From contig CALDSR010000006.1 of assembly GCA_937924505.1 (NCBI GenBank), positions 1-64,000 of the forward strand: a stretch of DNA of 64,000 nucleotides, in the 5' to 3' direction. Below are positions 16,253-25,169 of this stretch, in pieces. The notes beneath the pieces were generated by a model that saw nothing but the letters and a program-made list of their open reading frames with translations, was not told the origin of the DNA and made no database searches. The stretch's first letter is position 1. Every line of letters starts with the position of its first letter. Origin of the DNA: an uncultured Granulosicoccus sp. (GTDB taxonomy: Bacteria; Pseudomonadota; Gammaproteobacteria; Granulosicoccales; Granulosicoccaceae). The translations under genes were made by a program, and so were the position numbers.

Positions 16253-17064
16253 TGCCTGAGTTACCAGAGGTTGAAACCACCCGGCGCGGTATCGAACCAC
16301 ATCTGCGCAACAAAACCATCGTCTCCGTTCTGGTTCATGACAAACGATTACGTTGGCCAGTACCCAATGCTGTGCAACAGCTCGCCGGCGAACGCATAAA
16401 CAGTGTTGACCGACGCGGCAAATACATTCTGATCAATACACGCGCGGGTAGTGCCTTGATACATCTCGGCATGTCGGGCAGTTTGCGCATCTGCTCATCG
16501 AATGATCCTTTGAAGAAACACGACCACGTAGAAATCATCATGTCCAGTGGCCAGATACTCCGCTTGCATGATCCGCGTCGCTTTGGCTGCTTTCTTTGGC
16601 AAGCCGTTGACGCGCCGGCACACGCACTACTGGCGTCACTGGGACCGGAACCTCTAACCGATGCATTCAATGCAGACTATCTCTTCAAAAGCACGCGCAA
16701 ACGCCAGCTGGCTATCAAGAACCTGATCATGAACAGCGCTGTGGTCGTCGGTGTCGGCAATATCTATGCAAGTGAATCTTTATTCCTGGCCGGTATTCGT
16801 CCTGGCCGTGCCGCCCGAAGGGTGACGCGCAAAGAAACCACACTGCTGGTCGACACGATCAAGACCGTACTCGCGCGTTCGATCGAACAAGGCGGTACCA
16901 CCCTGCGCGACTTCGTCAATAGCGACGGTAATCCGGGTTACTTCAAGCAATCACTACACGTCTATGGCCGCGAAGGTGAACCGTGCACCGCGTGCGGCAG
17001 CACCATACGTCAACGGGTGATTGGCCAACGATCAACCTTTTACTGTACCCAGTGCCAACAATGA
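16252..17064 (+). CDS. mutM: Formamidopyrimidine-DNA glycosylase
   Basis: MutM (Fpg) removes 8-oxoguanine and ring-opened purines and cleaves the abasic site. The 270-residue protein begins MPELPEVET, giving the catalytic N-terminal proline after Met removal and the conserved Glu3. Lys near residue 57 in RRGKYIL is the expected Lys of the beta-hairpin. The helix-two-turns-helix has VVGVGNIYASE. The C-terminal zinc finger is complete (CTAC, 16 residues, CTQC) and includes the conserved QR pair contacting DNA. The gene is coupled to the DUF4340 gene and overlaps the next gene by four bases. Confidence 0.97.
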   Translation: MPELPEVETTRRGIEPHLRNKTIVSVLVHDKRLRWPVPNAVQQLAGERINSVDRRGKYILINTRAGSALIHLGMSGSLRICSSNDPLKKHDHVEIIMSSGQILRLHDPRRFGCFLWQAVDAPAHALLASLGPEPLTDAFNADYLFKSTRKRQLAIKNLIMNSAVVVGVGNIYASESLFLAGIRPGRAARRVTRKETTLLVDTIKTVLARSIEQGGTTLRDFVNSDGNPGYFKQSLHVYGREGEPCTACGSTIRQRVIGQRSTFYCTQCQQ

Positions 17065-18179
17065 TTCAGACAGCCGCCGATCAGAATCAATGTGACATCG
17101 TCATCATCGGGGCGGGACTCGCAGGCCTGACGGCCGCGGTCGTTTGTCATGAAAACGGGCTCGACGTTCGCGTGCTTGAAGCACAGTCAAGAATTGGCGG
17201 GCGCGTGCACTCAGTCTATACACAGGCCAGCGACACCTTGATCAAAAACATGCATGTCGCTGATCTTGGCCCGACTTGGGTATGGGCCAAGTATCAACCA
17301 TTGGTGCGGCAATGGCTGCAAGCACTTGACATTGAGTTGATGCCGCAGTTCGAACAAGGCCAGGGCCTGCTTGATCGCGATCAGAATCAACGCGCCGAAC
17401 CTTGGCCATTGCCGGGGCAGGATGGTATGACGCGCATTCGGGGTGGCCCTCAAGCCATCATCAACGCGCTGTACGCCAAGCTGCCACGCAACACGGTTAG
17501 CCTCGATAGCCCGGTCAGCGCAATCAGCGCCGAGAGCAAGCAACTGAAAGTAACCGCTGACTCCTGTCAGGTGTCAGCACGGCATGTCATTGTGGCAACA
17601 CCGCTACCGATCGCCGCCCACAGCATCAACTTCTCACCCGCCTTGCCCGAAGCGATGACCCAACTGATGCAAAGTACAGCCACCTGGATGGCACAACAGG
17701 CAAAGGTCGTCATTCAGTACGCAGACGCTTTCTGGCGAGCGCAAGGCTTGTCCGGTCGGATCGCCAGTCAAGTAGGCCCCTTGGCAGAAACGCATGATCA
17801 TTCAACGGAGAAAGGTAGTCCTGCGGCGCTGTTTGGCTTTATGGGTGTCCCATACCATTTGCGTGAGCAGCATCGACACGAATTACCCGCGGCCATCACC
17901 GCGCAACTGATTCGCGTCTTTGGTGAATCAGCATCCGAACCTGAACATATTTACATTGAAGATTGGGCCGACAATCCGTGGATCTGCAGTCATGGCGAAA
18001 AAAACGGCCGTGGTCAACATCCGTCCGTGCTGGCACAGATTACCCGCGATACTTTTCTGCAAGGTCGTCTGCACTTTGCTGTCAGCGAGACGTCGGCAGT
18101 CAGTCCTGGCTTGATTGAAGGTGCCTTGCATGCCGGCGAATCAACAGCGCGACGGATAATCAAGGGCAAGCAAAAGTAG
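17061..18179 (+). CDS. FAD-dependent amine oxidase-like flavoprotein
   Basis: The 372-residue protein has a monoamine oxidase fold. The N-terminal FAD motif is VIIGAGLAGLTAAVV (about 13-27), followed by RVLEAQSRIGGRV with the GG doublet. The C-terminal flavin segment reads LHFAVSETSAVSPGLIEGAL and AGESTARRI, where the usual covalent-FAD cysteine of MAO-A/B is not evident. The substrate is unknown. The start at 17061 overlaps the mutM stop (ATGA) and gives the family N terminus. An earlier in-frame start inside mutM was rejected. Confidence 0.85.
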   Translation: MIQTAADQNQCDIVIIGAGLAGLTAAVVCHENGLDVRVLEAQSRIGGRVHSVYTQASDTLIKNMHVADLGPTWVWAKYQPLVRQWLQALDIELMPQFEQGQGLLDRDQNQRAEPWPLPGQDGMTRIRGGPQAIINALYAKLPRNTVSLDSPVSAISAESKQLKVTADSCQVSARHVIVATPLPIAAHSINFSPALPEAMTQLMQSTATWMAQQAKVVIQYADAFWRAQGLSGRIASQVGPLAETHDHSTEKGSPAALFGFMGVPYHLREQHRHELPAAITAQLIRVFGESASEPEHIYIEDWADNPWICSHGEKNGRGQHPSVLAQITRDTFLQGRLHFAVSETSAVSPGLIEGALHAGESTARRIIKGKQK

Positions 18180-18200
18180 ACAACAACACAGAACACAGAG

Positions 18201-18235
18201 CAGAGAACAGAGAACAGAGAACAGAGAACAGAGAA
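18201..18235. repeat. Five tandem copies of a 7-bp unit (CAGAGAA)
   Basis: CAGAGAA is repeated five times without interruption and is preceded by related degenerate text (CAGAACACAGAG). It lies in the spacer between the amine oxidase and ferredoxin genes, outside any coding region. The 7-bp period and perfect copies suggest slippage-prone sequence. Confidence 0.9.
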
Positions 18236-18316
18236 CACAAACCAAAAACCGAACACCTGGCAGGTCGCCTGGTAGATCGCCAAGCCGATGCCTTCAGGCT
18301 CACATTCCCTCGGCTG

Positions 18317-19068
<752 letters not shown>

Positions 19069-19138
19069 GGGAATTTCCTGCACGAACAGTTCGCATCAGT
19101 GTACCGCTAACCGCGTTGACTACGCGATCCTTGCGCGT

Positions 19139-19750
19139 TTAATTCCGTGACGCTGATACAAATTCGAGCAGCCAGGCGCTCACATCGCCATAGTGTCTTG
19201 CCTTGGCCATCGAATAACCAGGCGGAAGCTGCCCATCAATCAACTCACCTGCAGGGCCTTCAACATAAACCATTGCACCGTCGTGCAGATGCCCGTCGGC
19301 GAGCGCCTCAAGCGTCGGTCGTTGCAGATGGTGAGCAAACGGTGGATCGACAAAGACAATATCGAAAGGCGATCCAGTCCGAGTGGCGAGAAAATCTTCC
19401 GCGGCGCCACGCTCGAGAACCAGTCGACCCGCATGAGGCCAGCTGGCGACGACCTCAGACAAAGACCTGGCAGCTTCGACATCCTTTTCGATCAAGGTAA
19501 CAAACGCCGCACCGCGCGAGACCGCTTCTATGCCGAGCGCTCCGGTACCAGCGAACAGATCGAGACATCGACTGCCGGCAATCCGCGATTGCAGCCAATT
19601 GAACAGTGTTTCCCGCTGTCGATCGCCGGTCGGTCGCAGTCCCTGGACATCAACCACTCCCAGTTTTCGTCCACGGAAACTACCGCCGATGATACGAACC
19701 TGCCCGGCGGACTTGCTCCTTGGTTTCGTTCTACTAGGGTTTGAAGGCAC
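19139..19750 (-). CDS. rsmD: 16S rRNA (guanine966-N2)-methyltransferase
   Basis: RsmD methylates G966 of 16S rRNA. The 203-residue protein has the N-terminal signature RIIGGSFRGRKL, then RPTGDRQRETLFNWL, the SAM-binding CLDLFAGTGALGIEA and the catalytic DPPF motif in IVFVDPPFAHH. Start is a GTG at 19748-19750; no ATG is available at the right place. It is divergent from ftsY, the common gammaproteobacterial arrangement, with coaD downstream. Confidence 0.94.
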   Translation of the reverse strand: MPSNPSRTKPRSKSAGQVRIIGGSFRGRKLGVVDVQGLRPTGDRQRETLFNWLQSRIAGSRCLDLFAGTGALGIEAVSRGAAFVTLIEKDVEAARSLSEVVASWPHAGRLVLERGAAEDFLATRTGSPFDIVFVDPPFAHHLQRPTLEALADGHLHDGAMVYVEGPAGELIDGQLPPGYSMAKARHYGDVSAWLLEFVSASRN

Positions 19751-19856
19751 GGTGTTACGATGTGGCGGCTATCCAGGGTCAATAATACCGATTGCCTGGG
19801 CCCCAGGTCGCGATATCCTCAATCGACAAGCCTTTATTTTAAGCAACAGCAAAAGC

Positions 19857-20879
19857 ATGGGAATTTTTAGTTTCCTCTCTCGTCAGAAAGCCGCCAAGGA
19901 AGCCGCCCGCACGGCAGCCGTAGAGTCGGCCAACGCTGACGCCCCCGATTCAACTGAGCCGGAGCTTGATACCAAGCTTGCCAGGACGCGCAGCCGATTC
20001 CGCGACAATCTCCTCGGCTTTTTCCTTGGCAAGACAAAAATCGACGAGGAGCTTCTGGAGGAGCTCGAGAGCCAGCTGATCATGGCGGATGTCGGTATGG
20101 ATGCGACCGCGCGCATCATGGATGCACTAAACACACAAGTATCGCGGGCAGACGTCGGTGATCCGGACGCATTGCGCGCTGCATTGCGTCGCGAATTGAC
20201 CACCTTGCTTGAGCCTGTTGAATCCCCGCTGGAAATTCCCGACAGCGATTCACCGTTTGTCATTCTGGTGGTCGGCGTTAACGGCTCTGGCAAAACAACC
20301 ACCATCGGCAAGCTGGCCAAGCAACTGATCGATGGCGGGATGAGTGTCATGCTGGCCGCTGGCGACACCTTTCGCGCAGCCGCTGTAGAACAACTACAGA
20401 CCTGGGGTGAACGCAATGAGGTGCAGGTGGTATCACAAGGCAGTGGTGCCGACTCTGCGTCAGTTATCTTCGACGCCCTGCAATCGGCGAAAGCACGCGG
20501 CATTGATGTACTCATTGCCGATACTGCGGGTCGCCTGCATACACAGGCAAACCTCATGGAAGAATTGCAAAAGGTCAAACGCGTATTGGGCAAACTGGAC
20601 CCGACTGCGCCACAGGAAACTTTGATCGTTCTCGACGGTGGCACCGGACAGAATGCGCTTAGCCAGGCAGAGCAGTTTCACACAGCCATGCAACTGACCG
20701 GTATGGTAATCACCAAACTCGATGGCACGGCCAAGGGCGGCATCGTGTTTGCGATTGCCGAGAAACTCAAATTGCCGATTCGCTTCATTGGCGTCGGTGA
20801 ACAAGTTGCTGATCTCGAAGTGTTCGAGGCGAACCGCTTTGTCGATGCGTTGATCGAACCCAATGATCATCAAGCATAA
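19857..20879 (+). CDS. ftsY: Signal recognition particle receptor FtsY
   Basis: FtsY docks ribosome-SRP complexes at the inner membrane. The 340-residue protein has a short N-terminal acidic/charged region (about 1-45), a four-helix N domain with LLGFFLGKTKIDEELLEELE, and the SRP GTPase domain. GTPase motifs are visible: G1 VVGVNGSGKTTTIGKLA, G2 DTFRAAAVEQL, G3 DTAGRLHTQ, G4 TKLDGTAKGG. The start gives MGIFSFLSRQK, an amphipathic family-like N terminus. The long upstream extension over rsmD was rejected. The acidic A domain is much shorter than in E. coli. ftsE follows after 36 bases. Confidence 0.96.
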   Translation: MGIFSFLSRQKAAKEAARTAAVESANADAPDSTEPELDTKLARTRSRFRDNLLGFFLGKTKIDEELLEELESQLIMADVGMDATARIMDALNTQVSRADVGDPDALRAALRRELTTLLEPVESPLEIPDSDSPFVILVVGVNGSGKTTTIGKLAKQLIDGGMSVMLAAGDTFRAAAVEQLQTWGERNEVQVVSQGSGADSASVIFDALQSAKARGIDVLIADTAGRLHTQANLMEELQKVKRVLGKLDPTAPQETLIVLDGGTGQNALSQAEQFHTAMQLTGMVITKLDGTAKGGIVFAIAEKLKLPIRFIGVGEQVADLEVFEANRFVDALIEPNDHQA

Positions 20880-20915
20880 TCACTGTTCCAAAGAGTATTC
20901 CGAGGCGTCCAACAC

Positions 20916-21629
20916 ATGATTCGGTTTGATGCGGTCAGTCTTGAGTACCAGCCCGGGCGCTTTGCCTTGCGCGATGTCTCTTTTGCGATGGCGCCGGGCT
21001 CATTCACATTCCTGACCGGCCATTCTGGCGCCGGCAAAAGTTCTCTACTCAAACTCATTGCTTGTCTGGAACGGCCGACCAGCGGCGACATCCACATCGG
21101 CAACATTGCCTACAGCTCTCTGAGTGCTCGCCAGGAGCCGACATTAAGACAACAAATGGGCATTGTCTTTCAGGACAACCAGTTACTGCATGACCGCAAC
21201 GTCTTTGACAACGTAGCCTTGCCGCTGATCATCGGTGGCTACCGCTATGCAGACATCAAGAAACGCGTGTCTGCGGCGTTGGACAAGGTAGCGCTGTCGC
21301 ACAAGGCTTTTGACAAACCCCTGTCACTGTCCGGTGGCGAGCAACAACGGGTCGGTATTGCCCGTGCCGTTGTGGCACGTCCGAAGCTGCTGCTCGCCGA
21401 TGAACCCACCGGCAATCTCGACGCCGATATCAGCGCCGATATCATGCGCTTGTTGATGCAGTTCAATGCATCGGGCGTCACAGTATTGTTTGCCACCCAT
21501 GATGAGACCTTGTTGCAGGCCTTCGATTACCCGCAGCTGACCTTGCAACATGGGCGTATCGTTGATAGCTCGAGACGCACAGCGCGGGTCGCTCGCCGCA
21601 GTGCGCCCATCCGTGAGCCCAATCCATGA
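20916..21629 (+). CDS. ftsE: Cell division ATP-binding protein FtsE
   Basis: FtsE with FtsX forms an ABC-like complex that activates septal peptidoglycan hydrolases through periplasmic regulators. The 237-residue ATPase has Walker [13 protein letters not shown], signature [20 protein letters not shown], Walker [12 protein letters not shown] and switch ATHDE. It begins [14 protein letters not shown], as expected. The last 20 residues form an Arg-rich tail. The stop overlaps the ftsX start (ATGA), indicating coupled translation. Confidence 0.97.
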   Translation: MIRFDAVSLEYQPGRFALRDVSFAMAPGSFTFLTGHSGAGKSSLLKLIACLERPTSGDIHIGNIAYSSLSARQEPTLRQQMGIVFQDNQLLHDRNVFDNVALPLIIGGYRYADIKKRVSAALDKVALSHKAFDKPLSLSGGEQQRVGIARAVVARPKLLLADEPTGNLDADISADIMRLLMQFNASGVTVLFATHDETLLQAFDYPQLTLQHGRIVDSSRRTARVARRSAPIREPNP

Positions 21630-22582
21630 AAGACCGTAACCCAGAAGATGGCGCTGCAGGCGCCGCGTGGACCTATCGCAAACGCGGCTATGCGCTGGCC
21701 ACCAGCCTGCGGCAAATACGCTTGCGAAAATTTGCCAGCCTGTCCACCTTGTTGGTACTCGGCGTCACCTTGTCACTGCCAGTGATGCTGACATTCGCAG
21801 CGGGCACACTGTCAAAGCTCGGAACACGTGGCGTAGAAGGTGAAAGCCTGACCTTGTATCTCGATATGTCAGTCAGTGACCTGGACGGTGCAACGCTTTC
21901 CCGAACACTGCTTGGACGCGCTGGTATACGCGATACCCGTTACGTCTCACGCGACGAGGCGCTGGCAGAATTCACAGCGAAATCCGATGTTGGCGCCGCC
22001 CTGGAGGCACTCGGTGACAACCCCCTGCCCGGTGCCATCATTGTGTTCCCTGATAGCAACACGCTCTCCGCAACACGGGTCGAACTGCTGGCCAACGGCC
22101 TGAGGAAACTACCCGAAGTAGCGCAGGTGCAGTTTGATCTCCGCTGGGTCAAGCGATTACATGCAGTTGTGTCACTGATCCGTCTGGTCGGTGGCCTGCT
22201 GGCCGTCTTCCTGACCCTGACCGCCCTGATGGTCATCGGCAACACGATTCGACTCGAGCTGATCCGACGCCGACATGAAATGGAGGTGGCCAGCCTGCTC
22301 GGCGCCAGCCGCCAATTCATGCATCGCCCCATCTTGTACACCGGTGCGCTGTACGGCTTCCTGGGTGGCCTGGTTGCCGCAGGCATCGCCTTGTGGGCGT
22401 TCTATGCCCTGCGCCAGCCTGCAAATGATCTATCACGACTCTATGAAAGCGCCTTCCGCCTGGAAATGCCAAGTGTTTCACACTTTTTAACCATTCTGGG
22501 CGTGGCTACGCTGTTGGGCCTGATTGGCGCCGTAACCAGTTTATATCGCCCTTCACGTCAGTTAATCTCGTCACAAAAATAA
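21626..22582 (+). CDS. ftsX: Cell division protein FtsX
   Basis: The 318-residue membrane protein has a cytoplasmic N terminus, a first helix at about 38-58, a periplasmic loop of about 110 residues, and three further helices (about 180-205, 232-255 and 285-308). This is the FtsX/permease-like topology. The region RLELIRRRHEMEVASLLGAS is the conserved cytoplasmic coupling segment. It partners FtsE to drive cell wall hydrolysis at the septum. It is the last gene of ftsY-ftsE-ftsX before rpoH, the conserved gammaproteobacterial order. Confidence 0.96.
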   Translation: MKDRNPEDGAAGAAWTYRKRGYALATSLRQIRLRKFASLSTLLVLGVTLSLPVMLTFAAGTLSKLGTRGVEGESLTLYLDMSVSDLDGATLSRTLLGRAGIRDTRYVSRDEALAEFTAKSDVGAALEALGDNPLPGAIIVFPDSNTLSATRVELLANGLRKLPEVAQVQFDLRWVKRLHAVVSLIRLVGGLLAVFLTLTALMVIGNTIRLELIRRRHEMEVASLLGASRQFMHRPILYTGALYGFLGGLVAAGIALWAFYALRQPANDLSRLYESAFRLEMPSVSHFLTILGVATLLGLIGAVTSLYRPSRQLISSQK

Positions 22583-22594
22583 ACCTTTGCCAAC

Positions 22595-22622
22595 TTAACC
22601 TATTGTTTTTACATAATATAAT
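22595..22622 (+). promoter_or_regulatory. Candidate sigma-70 promoter upstream of rpoH
   Basis: A perfect TATAAT at 22617-22622 is preceded by TTAACC at 22595-22600 with 16-base spacing. The surrounding DNA is AT-rich. A start from here would place the CIRCE site about 55-60 bases into the leader. A second possible -10 (TAAAAT, 22710-22715) overlaps the right arm of CIRCE. Confidence 0.5.
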
Positions 22623-22685
22623 ACAAATCGCTTCGGCCTCCGTATAACCGATCAAGTCTCAATTTCCGCGGAACTATGCCGCTCA

Positions 22686-22712
22686 TTAGCACTCTTACGT
22701 ACCGAGTGCTAA
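22686..22712 (+). promoter_or_regulatory. CIRCE operator (HrcA binding site) in the rpoH leader
   Basis: TTAGCACTC (22686-22694), a 9-base spacer and GAGTGCTAA (22704-22712) reproduce the CIRCE consensus exactly in both arms and spacing. CIRCE is bound by the heat-shock repressor HrcA and normally sits before groESL or hrcA/dnaK operons. Here it lies 41 bases upstream of the rpoH start codon. It overlaps a possible promoter made of TTAGCA and TAAAAT with 18-base spacing, so HrcA could block transcription start directly. Confidence 0.92.
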
Positions 22713-22753
22713 AATTTAGGCCGTGGAATTTACGATCAAAAGGAGAACCACAA

Positions 22754-23623
22754 ATGAGTAACGCCCTGACTGTCAATCAGAATGCCATGCCGCTGCCGGT
22801 CATCGCTGATGATCTGAACAGCTATCTGGCGAAAATTTCCTCGATAGAGCTGTTGTCTGTCGAACAGGAACAATCCCTGGCGCGTCGGTTACGCGATCAG
22901 GAAGACCTCGACGCTGCGCGTCAGCTGGTCATGTCGCAACTACGCTTTGTCGTGCATATCGCACGCAGCTACAAGGGCTATGGTCTGCCGATGGCCGATC
23001 TGGTCCAGGAAGGCAATATTGGCTTGATGAAAGCCGTCAAGCGATTTGACCCCGATGTCGGCGTGCGCTTGATTTCGTTTGCTGTCCACTGGATCCGAGC
23101 CGAGATTCACGAATACGTGATTCGTAACTGGCGCATCGTCAAGGTCGCCACGACCAAAGCCCAGCGCAAACTCTTCTTCAAACTCAGGAGCGCGAAGAAG
23201 CAACTGAACTGGTTCAGCCAGGATGAAGTGAACGCGGTTGCCGAGGATCTGGGTGTCGATGCAAAGGTGGTGGTCGAAATGGAGTCGCGCATGCATGGTC
23301 ATGATGCCGCTTTCGATGCACCTGCGGGTAGCAGCGATGACAGATTGAGCCTGGCGCCGGCAGAACTCTTGTTCAAAGAACAGGAAGATCCGTCCATGGT
23401 GCTCGAGAGGAGTGACGACACCGACCATTCACATGCGGGTCTTGCCGAGGGTCTTGCGATTCTCGATGATCGGAGCCGCACGATTCTCGAACGCCGCTGG
23501 TTGAGTGATACCAAGTCGACCTTGCATGAATTGGCCGACGAGTTCGATGTTTCAGCCGAACGCATTCGCCAGATTGAAAAAGCAGCGATGAAAAAGATCA
23601 AAGGACATTTACTCGCTGCCTGA
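22754..23623 (+). CDS. rpoH: RNA polymerase sigma factor RpoH (sigma-32)
   Basis: RpoH directs transcription of heat-shock genes. The 289-residue protein has region 2 with DLVQEGNIGLMKAVKRFDP and FAVHWIRAEIHEYVIRNWRIV, followed by the RpoH-specific box QRKLFFKLR. Region 4 is a helix-turn-helix ending in HELADEFDVSAERIRQIEKA and AMKKIKGHL. Length matches E. coli RpoH (284). AGGAG lies 8 bases before the ATG. A longer frame starting at 22676 crosses the CIRCE site and was rejected. It follows ftsX after 171 bases and is closed by an intrinsic terminator. Its leader carries a perfect CIRCE operator. Confidence 0.97.
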   Translation: MSNALTVNQNAMPLPVIADDLNSYLAKISSIELLSVEQEQSLARRLRDQEDLDAARQLVMSQLRFVVHIARSYKGYGLPMADLVQEGNIGLMKAVKRFDPDVGVRLISFAVHWIRAEIHEYVIRNWRIVKVATTKAQRKLFFKLRSAKKQLNWFSQDEVNAVAEDLGVDAKVVVEMESRMHGHDAAFDAPAGSSDDRLSLAPAELLFKEQEDPSMVLERSDDTDHSHAGLAEGLAILDDRSRTILERRWLSDTKSTLHELADEFDVSAERIRQIEKAAMKKIKGHLLAA

Positions 23624-23687
23624 GGCGCCTGAGCCATGCTATCGCCTGAAACAGTGGCGGTAGCATCCGCTTTAAAAAAGCTTGAAC

Positions 23688-23712
23688 AACCGCCTTCGGG
23701 CGGTTTTTTTTG
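23688..23712 (+). terminator. Intrinsic terminator after rpoH
   Basis: The stem AACCGCC (23688-23694) pairs with GGCGGTT (23699-23705) across a TTCG tetraloop and is followed by a T run. It ends the rpoH transcript 65 bases after the stop codon. Confidence 0.92.
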
Positions 23713-23893
23713 GGCCCGCTTTTGACCAGATCCTCTGCCTGCCACTGTCAAAAGCACAGGGGATCCTTGTTGCTCTGTAGACCTTGCTACTCTGTATATG
23801 AAAGGCATGACTCCTGCTTGGTGCAGGTGATAGTGCCGGAAGAGACACTGTGTTTGCAGCTGTACGAACGTTGACTGGCGGGTGGTTGAGCGC

Positions 23894-25075
23894 ATGAATA
23901 TTACAAGGCAGGATATTGATCATGCACTCCGGAATCAAGAATTCGAATTGCAATACCAGCCCAAGGTAAATTTTCTGAAAGGGAGCATTTCAGGAGCAGA
24001 ATGTCTGATCCGATGGAACCATCCTGTCGAGGGGTTTATTTCACCTGATCACTTTATTCCGCTGGCAGAAAAATCAGGCTTGATTACTGATATCACCGCG
24101 CAAATTGCGAATATGGCAATCAGCGCTAGTAACGAGTTGAAAGCAGACGGCTTTGCCGGAAGTCTGGCCATCAATACATCACCGCTGGATTTTAAAAATA
24201 ATACGATTATCGATATCCTTCAGGATGCTCTCGATCAAAAATATGTCTCACCTGATGAAATACAAATTGAGCTCACGGAAACGGCGACCCTAACCAACCT
24301 GAATGAAATTTTGCCGCGTCTTCATCTGATCACTGATATGGGTTTCAAACTAGTCATGGATGATTTTGGCACCGGATATTCTTCAATTGACCTGCTAAGC
24401 CAACTACCGTTTTCAGCACTGAAAGTTGATCAGGGTGTTATAGGTCGAATGGCAGAATCCACAAAAAACCTGAACATCGTCAATATGGTCATCAACATGG
24501 CAAGAACATTACGTATGGATGTTGTCGCTGAAGGTGTTGAAGACAAAAGCACTTACCATTTTCTGGCATATGCCGGTTGTCTGGAAGCACAAGGCTACTG
24601 GATCAGCAAACCATTGCCTTTTGGCGCATTCAAAAAGCTTACAGCGAGCGAACCTCGATATCCTTCTTCGCACTTGGGAATGATTTACCATGCCCATTTG
24701 AACAATGTCTATTTTCGAAAATCTGTATTGGATGCAGTACTGTATACAAACTGCGACATCGACTTGAATATGATATCCGTGGCAAAGCCCGACATTCATT
24801 TCGAACCAGAAGACTCACGTCTGGGCCAATGGTATTACGGCATCGGCCAGGAATTGGCAGATCGTCCAAATTTTCAGGCAATCGAAGAGCCACACCGAAA
24901 ATTGCATGAAATCGGGGCGGTGCTTTTACAGTCCGAACCTGGAAATTCAAACGAAATGATTCTGGCCTTTAACGAATCATTCGAAGCAGTAAACAAATGT
25001 TTGCATTTACTGGAAGCTGAATTGATGGCCGAAGAAAACTTGAAGCTTTTGCAAGAGCAACCAAAGCCAGCTTGA
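23894..25075 (+). CDS. EAL-domain cyclic-di-GMP phosphodiesterase with C-terminal CZB-like domain
   Basis: The 393-residue protein has no GGDEF domain and no membrane segment. Residues 1-255 form an EAL domain with every catalytic position present: Glu36 (AECLIRW in place of EAL), Asn94, Glu126 (ELTE), Asp156-Asp157 (DDFGTG), Lys177, Glu213 and Gln233. It is therefore likely active in c-di-GMP hydrolysis. Residues 262-350 resemble the chemoreceptor zinc-binding (CZB) domain: a His at 266/268, the block RLGQWYYGIGQE and EEPHRKLHEIG with His334 and His338. The usual zinc-ligand Cys before RLG is Ser308. Start is ATG 23894; a GTG four codons earlier is possible. The gene is monocistronic, convergent with the histidine kinase. 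Confidence 0.85.
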   Translation: MNITRQDIDHALRNQEFELQYQPKVNFLKGSISGAECLIRWNHPVEGFISPDHFIPLAEKSGLITDITAQIANMAISASNELKADGFAGSLAINTSPLDFKNNTIIDILQDALDQKYVSPDEIQIELTETATLTNLNEILPRLHLITDMGFKLVMDDFGTGYSSIDLLSQLPFSALKVDQGVIGRMAESTKNLNIVNMVINMARTLRMDVVAEGVEDKSTYHFLAYAGCLEAQGYWISKPLPFGAFKKLTASEPRYPSSHLGMIYHAHLNNVYFRKSVLDAVLYTNCDIDLNMISVAKPDIHFEPEDSRLGQWYYGIGQELADRPNFQAIEEPHRKLHEIGAVLLQSEPGNSNEMILAFNESFEAVNKCLHLLEAELMAEENLKLLQEQPKPA

Positions 25076-25169
25076 AGTTGGCAAAGACCAATCTTTCATC
25101 GAGAACAACGGTTCAGCAAAATAGAGAATTTCTATTGCGTTCGTTGCAGTCAATCACCAGGTACACTCC

